From Calcarisporiella thermophila CBS 279.70 (lineage: Eukaryota > Calcarisporiellomycota), in contig NW_027192195.1 of NCBI RefSeq assembly GCF_041956535.1, forward strand, positions 6,143 through 31,224: a stretch of 25,082 bases of DNA, written 5' to 3'. A program made the position numbers and the translations under genes. The notes beneath the pieces are model-generated. The model did no database searches and was not told where the DNA came from. It was given only the letters and a program-made list of their open reading frames with translations. Each line of letters starts with the position of its first letter. Position 1 is the first letter of the stretch. Positions 19,309 to 25,082 of this stretch are shown piece after piece.

Positions 19309-20638
19309 TTAAAGAGATAAATCGATAACAGCTCGGAAACGTAGCTTATTCGCCATCATTTCATCAAATGCAGTTTGAGCCTGATCAAGTGAATATTTCT
19401 TTATCATCGGCTTGCATCCAGTTAATTTGGAGAATTTAGCACATTCTTCGGAATCCTATTTACAGTGAATATTCATGCATCAAAGGTTAGCCTTTTATAG
19501 TCAAGATTGCTATTAAAACATCCCTGGTTATTAATACCTTTGCAACACCTGAATACCATCCCAGGACTTTTGCCCGTTTTTTAATAAGCATTGCTGCCTC
19601 AATGTTCAATGGTTCCAATGGTACGGCCGCTACGAGAAGTGTGCCATTTGTCGCGAGGCATTTTACTAGGGGCGAAATTGAATCAGCATGTGGAGCTGTA
19701 GCGATAACTAGGTTTGCGCCACCAAGCTTGTTAATTTCAGCAATCGCATCAACTTGCGATTGATTAATGTATGTATGAGCGCCAAGCTTCGTAGCGAGCT
19801 CTCGCTTTGAATCGCTGGTGGATAATACGACAGTAATGAAACCCATTTGACGTGCGTACTGAATGGCTAGATGTCCTAATCCTCCAACGCCTTGAATTGC
19901 ACATACATCCCCAGGTCGAAGTCCGGCATTACGCATGCCATTATAAACAGTGACACCGGCACAGAGCAAGGGCGCAATTTCAACTGGATCCATATCTTCA
20001 GGGCAGACAGCTACGGCTATAAAAATGCATTAATAGAATAAAATTGAGACTAGTGTCATATACGATAGACAAACGGTGAAATCCTAATTCTTACCATCCT
20101 CTCTCGCAATCATGTACTCTGCATAGCCACCATCAAAGGTTAATCCAGTTACAAATTCTTTTTCACACGCGAAATACTGGCCCGCACGACACATATCACA
20201 GGTGAAACAGTTACCACCTACCAGGTAAATGAACTTCAATTAAAATCTCTAAAGAATACGACAATCCCCACAGAGCCCAATAGATTAAGTTCTGTATCTC
20301 GCAACTATTTATTCCTTGTCCCCACTCCCACCCCCCTTTTCTTTTGTCTTCACCAGAGTTAAAAATTACATACCATGCCAGCCGACTCCAACCAAGGTTC
20401 CTTCACGCAACCTATCTGCTACTCGTGGACCACGTTTCGCGATACGTCCGCATACCTCATGGCCAGGTATTCTTGGATAAGATTTTGCCATTCCGGCTAA
20501 AACGGCCACATCGGAATGACACACCCCACATGCTAAGACTTTTATGAGAACTTCATGTTCACCAGGAGTAGGAATTGGACGTTTGGCGACTTGAAAAGGT
20601 TGATTCGGACCAGGAACTTCAACAACTTTCATAGACAT
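19309..20638 (-). CDS. Zinc-dependent alcohol dehydrogenase, four exons
   Basis: Exons are 20374-20638, 20095-20217, 19538-20016 and 19309-19455; the introns of 156, 78 and 82 bp are all GT-AG, and the third has a CTAAC branch site. The joined frame is 337 residues, the usual length for the medium-chain family. Catalytic zinc ligands are in CGVCHSD (Cys40, His41 beside it) and GHE (His60). The structural-zinc lobe is in exon 2 (CFTCDMCRAG and the Cys of FACE), and the Rossmann motif GVGGLGH and LLCAGVT are in exon 3. The C-terminus (FDEMMANKLRFRAVIDL) is in exon 4. It should interconvert alcohols and aldehydes with NAD(P)H in the cytosol. I chose MSMKVV as start because the family begins there; the frame stays open upstream to an ATG at 20713. 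Exons 1 and 3 alone look like two separate open frames. Confidence 0.9.
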
Positions 20639-22918
20639 CCTAATAATTGTAACGCAACAGAAATGAATGAAAGTGACGAGAGAACCTTGCCAGAAAATCT
20701 CTTTATATAACAATTTAATCAGTAAGTCACATAGGTTATCAGTTCACTAGTTTATTCCCATAATGCGCCAAGGTATTGCGCCTCTTGAGAGGCCGAAATT
20801 TGGATAAAATTTCTCACAAGAACTCGCATTGGCAAATCAAACTGTGCACTTTCTACATGTTTTCCGAATTAAGTATATTGGATTTTAAATTTTATACTGT
20901 GTGGTCTAAAACCCCGGTAGTAAAAATGGATGATGTAATCCGGATATGGAAAAATCCAAAAATGAAATTTACCATGTAAAAAGGCTGCATGTAAATTGAT
21001 ATTGCATATTTTACGTATCAAGCTTCCATCCTTCATTTTTCTCCTATATCACGTATGGTACACTGTCCATTACATATTATCTGTTAAGCCTCAAGTCCTT
21101 GTATTTAATTTATCCAACGTTATACTTCAGGTTTAGATTTAATTATTAACCTAATAGTTTTCCTCATTATTGAAAGTGAAAATGTTGAATTTAATATAAT
21201 ACGTTCAACATTTGAAGTAGAGTGATTATTTAACAAAAGCGTTGCAACATAATGCAGTTGTCAATTAAATAGTGTACATCATTTGGGATGTAAATTAAGG
21301 AGTTTACCATAGCCGGCAATGTTCAGCAAGCTTCTTAAAATTAGTATATATTATCGTATTAAGATATCCCGCTGACCTACATACAAAGTATCCAATAGCT
21401 ACATTTAAAAATCTGATTGAATTGAACTGGTTTCCAATATAGGTTCATTTAGTGAAAACTTCAGCTCAGCAACTAAATGTATTGAAAGGCTATCTATGAT
21501 ATAGTGGATTTTTAAATAGCAATTGGGCAAAAATTCAGATATCATTGAGAAACAAACGCTGTGTTACCTAATGAGCTTGAAAAGCTAGATGTTTGAAGCA
21601 CAATTTTTTATTGATGCCATTCAGGTATAATTTCTTTTGTAAAAATACCCATGATGAAATTGAATTTCCACTCACCACCCCATCCTAAACCAAGTACTAA
21701 TTCGTGGAACACCTCGAATATGAAAGGAAAATAAGCAATAGTTCGAATACTAATTTCATGTGAGGAAATTCTCACTTATCGTCGAGACCAAACTTAAGGC
21801 CTTCAGCTATTTTTTCTACAAAGAAAAATTTAAGCTCCGAAAGAGCCCGCAAGAGAAGCTATGACACGATTTCTAATAGGGCATTGGCTTAACTTTAAAC
21901 ATGGTTTGAATAGCAAACCTTGTATTAGTAACATTTAGTTGGTCTCTGTAAATCAACTTGGTGTTACTATTGCAATTCTCCCATCTAAGCAAGTTTTCCA
22001 TCGTGAAAATATATGTAAGTCTAAAAATTAGCCAAAATTTTATTTCTAGTTTGCCTGGTAAAAGAGATCCCGCTTAGCAAAACTTATTTCAGTATGAAAG
22101 GCTTAATTGAAAGTGAAGAGAAGTACATATCCTACACCTTTATTTTAATCAGAATCTTTAGAATTATCAAATTGCTGTTCTTTATTTTGAGTAGTATACT
22201 CTGGTTAATTATATTTTATCTAATTATATATGATAAAATTGCTTGCCAAAATATAAAAAATAATCTGATTCAATGTTACATAGGCTATTATAAATAATAG
22301 GAGAGCTATCTCACAATCTTCTGATAATGCTATCTCTGATTTTAACGCGCTGTATTATCAAATCATCTATTAAATGAGCCCTTACAAAAAATTTGTTTTT
22401 TTTTTCAAACATTTCAATTATATCGACTCTGTTACTGATTTAATACTTATCCGAACAACTTAATACTATCTCAAAGTGCCTCCTTGTAAATAATTAGGAT
22501 ATAATAATAAGCGAGTTGGGGGAGAATAAATGAAGGTTTTCTCTATTAATAAAACTTTCGGACATGGATGCTGATTATACTAATACAATCTAGCCCCTTT
22601 CGTCTATGATGATGAAAGCTCAGAATTGTCTAAATGGATCGAATGAATGATATCATACAGGAGGTATGATGTCACCAGAGAACACAATGAGGTAGCACGA
22701 AATAAAGTTGTCTAAATATACAAATATAAAATAATAAGTGTGATTACAATATAATATAATAGAGCCAATAATTTTGTTAATTATTTTTTTTGCGATGTAA
22801 TTATGTGGCTTTTAATATTTATATAAGAATGTGGCAAGATATTAAAACAATCAATTTGCAATTCTTTTAGGCTTGAAGAAATGATCTTAATTTCTTTTCT
22901 TTTCTTTTCTCAATTTTA
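20639..22918. other. Long AT-rich interval without a recognised gene
   Basis: More than 2 kb with very low G+C, scattered stops in all frames and only short open frames (20776-20979, 22094-22297), the latter biased to Ile, Leu and Phe by composition alone. A short TTTTC-type tandem tract lies at about 22888-22912. I see no RNA gene or mobile-element signature. Confidence 0.45.
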
Positions 22919-23239
22919 TTAAGAACACTCACTGGGGACCACGCATTTATCAACCTTCTCATCTAATAATAATCCTTCTTCGCAAATACATGCTAGCTGG
23001 CAATCCTCCGTACAAGGTATAGGTTTTTTGAGGAGATGTTGATTTTTGCAAGACGGAAAGCAATCAGCAGTACCGCTTACGCACCCATATATTCGTTGAG
23101 GTTTAAGTAAGCAAGCTCTTTCTCTTTCACTTATTCCATTAATTAAAGAATCGGCATTGAGCCGCACAACGACGCCCCCGACAAATAAGATATAAAATGA
23201 TAGAATAATAACAAATTTCAATAGTCTGATTAGATACAT
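22919..23239 (-). CDS. Secreted ten-cysteine TIL-type (trypsin-inhibitor-like) peptide
   Basis: 106 residues, intronless. A hydrophobic leader (about residues 8-28) acts as signal peptide. The mature part has exactly ten cysteines spaced as in TIL domains: C..GC..DC..SC..PC..DC..AC.C..KC..EC, ending CVVPSECS. TIL domains are compact folds with five disulfides. Many inhibit serine proteases through a loop around the fifth cysteine, here PIPCTEDC, and others have unrelated roles. The family is best known from animals. The codons are AT-rich like the surrounding DNA. The start is the first ATG of the frame. Inhibitor activity is inferred from the cysteine pattern only. Confidence 0.75.
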   Translation of the reverse strand: MYLIRLLKFVIILSFYILFVGGVVVRLNADSLINGISERERACLLKPQRIYGCVSGTADCFPSCKNQHLLKKPIPCTEDCQLACICEEGLLLDEKVDKCVVPSECS

Positions 23240-25082
23240 CTTGATTAAATATTAATGTTAAGTTGTTCTAATTTATGTAGACGATCAAAGCTGATATGTA
23301 AATATATATTTGCATTGTATTGCACTGTGAAAAATGCCACAGAAAATGTGTATTTCTGACCTCCCGGGGTTTTATTCTAATTCTGCCGATTTTTTATGTC
23401 ATGAAAGGGTATAACCTGGTGAGTTGCATTAGCCCTATTTTGATTATTCAAAGTGTTTTAATGTGTATACCTGTTTCTTCTATGTGCTATAAGTTCTTTT
23501 GAAGCTAGGGTTTAAATAGACCAAAAGTAGTGAATACCATTTTGTTCTTAGTTAGGGATAGAATGACTAGTTTTATTCCTACACTTGAGATTATTGGGTT
23601 TTTCATGAATGCGAGCTTTCATTCTATGTAAATTGACAGGTTTTTTTTTTTCTAAATTACCAATTATATACTAGGCATTTCTTCACTGAAACTGCATTTT
23701 TATCTCCCATTTTACCGAAACCTCAAAGATATCGATCAAACTTTCTGCTGTTAATTGCCTAAAATATGGGTTTCGTTACTAGCTTAAATGAGTACATATA
23801 CCCCCTGTGTTATATCAGGGGCAACTTTGACGATTTCATCGAAGCACTAATCAAAGTGTACACTTGCACTGACGATACAAATAAGATTATTATGGATAAT
23901 ATATTGTAAGCAGGTTCCTTTGTTTATGTGAAAATTTAATATTTCTGCAGCTGAATGGGTGGTTGTAGTTCGAGGACCAATTCGTGTTGGTGTTCATATA
24001 CATCACAGCAAGTCTGAGAGCATTTTCAAGTTCAAAACCCTTAATGATTGACAAAAACAACCGCAAAAAGATGGGATATTTCGACTGAAATCCCATGGAA
24101 CTACTTCATTATATTTCTCCAATACTTTCTGTTCTAGGAGATATTTCGAGATAATCCAATCTCTCCAATTCAAGGTTGTGAAGGTCTGAAAAGCTTGGTT
24201 TATCAATAAGTTAGAATTTCACAAGATTTACAATATACTTCTTGGATTAAACAATAGATATTCAAGATTCTCATAAACTGATGATATTCAACAATCCAAT
24301 TGTATTTGTTATAATATTATGTCATACACGATATGGGTAATAACAGAGATGGCGCTTATTGTATCTTGAGAAAAAAAAAGAAATACTTAGTGTAACAATT
24401 GTTACGCTAAATTTAAATTCAGTAAAAGTTGTTTAATCAAGAGTTGAGTCATTTTTTACCCATAATGTCCATTAATATCGAATATGAATACTGATAACGT
24501 TGGTTAATTAAATATTATTGCAGTGAGGCCATATTTTAGAATTTTCGCGCTAATAATTCATAGGATTAAGACTAAAGCGTAACCAATTGATTTTCATTTA
24601 TTACTCTAAGAAAATTTCTGTATTTTATTACCATCTTATCTCGGTTCTAGATTTTAGTAACCATTCATTTTGACAGGATGTAGGCTGTATGCCCATACTA
24701 GCGGCAATAGCAGAGAATCTGCCAAAACTCATGATGAGAAATAAAATTTTCATTGGAAACTCAATTGTCCACTCAATTTTGTGAAGCAAGACGCAATAAA
24801 TTGTTCAGAGGACATTCAAGGGAATTCTGAAAAAAAATTATAACTCTTCTTTAGTATCCAATTCAGTGAACGCTACTGTGGCATCTGCATACAAAGCAAA
24901 TTAACGGCAATTTGCGGTCTATGTTGTAAAAGTTGCCCCCCAAACCCCAGGTCTCGCATTCGTAGCCTAATTTTGAATGAATTTATCAATGGTTTGTTTT
25001 CGCAAAGGTTATATTATGAAAGTGCCATTTATTTTAGCATTAATGGCGGAGAAACAACAGACTCAAATTATAAATAGACTGC
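23240..25082. other. AT-rich interval without a recognised gene
   Basis: Short open frames (23320-23502, 23890-24096, 24003-24206) occur. The last two overlap in different frames and could be one decayed minus-strand coding remnant (NWRDWIISKYLLEQ), but I recognise no family. Nothing else seen up to the window end. Confidence 0.4.

Noticed and set aside
20366-20713. Alcohol dehydrogenase start at the upstream ATG (20713)
   Set aside because: It would add 25 residues before the family's normal start at MSMKVV, with no targeting signal that I can defend.
22094-22297. Possible small membrane protein
   Set aside because: Ile/Leu/Phe bias is what very AT-rich DNA gives by chance, and nothing else supports a gene.
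1-25082. tRNA or rRNA genes
   Set aside because: I saw no convincing cloverleaf or rRNA core by eye. A covariance-model scan would be needed to exclude a tRNA.

Overview
This is a window of a filamentous fungal genome. Short spliceosomal introns (three of 78, 82 and 156 bp in one gene), GT-AG splice sites with CTRAY-like branch sites, secreted oxidoreductases of fungal type and many decayed transposons all point that way. The lineage cannot be fixed from this sequence. Gene islands of moderate GC sit in AT-rich DNA littered with broken mobile elements.

Layout. 1-985: the end of a tyrosine-recombinase element with one in-frame stop, followed by a hairpin-forming repeat in two opposed copies. 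1699-2451 (-): a decayed Ty3/gypsy-type Gag whose zinc knuckle is cut by a stop. 3184-8879 (-): the centrepiece. It looks like a 5.6-kb satellite of about 97-bp units, but read on the minus strand it resolves into one gene: a 109-nt first exon with a clean signal peptide, then 57 consecutive exons of exactly 3 nt, then a last exon with 8 coding nt. Every unit has the form AG, three bases, GT, and 44 of the 57 donors are exactly GTAAGT. Joined in the phase set by exon 1, the exons give an uninterrupted 95-residue secreted precursor with a KR processing site and two cysteines in the predicted mature part. A GC-rich island with a TATA box lies just upstream. 9921-11111: Tc1/mariner remnants next to a short-chain dehydrogenase fragment. 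11367-13108 (+): a secreted berberine-bridge-type FAD oxidase with one frameshift. 14140-14690: a head-to-head pair of decayed copies of an unrecognised gene. 15389-15790 and 18594-18812: LTR-like repeats. 16523-17224 (-): a secreted DJ-1/PfpI protein. 19309-20638 (-): a four-exon zinc alcohol dehydrogenase, reconstructed here. 22919-23239 (-): a secreted ten-cysteine TIL-type inhibitor-like peptide. The rest is AT-rich DNA in which I see no gene.

How the genes relate. There is no evident pathway cluster. Four genes encode predicted secreted products (microexon peptide, FAD oxidase, DJ-1-like protein, TIL peptide), so the region reads as an accessory, transposon-rich, secretome-bearing segment. 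The alcohol dehydrogenase introns give a local reference for this genome's splice signals, and the microexon array matches them.
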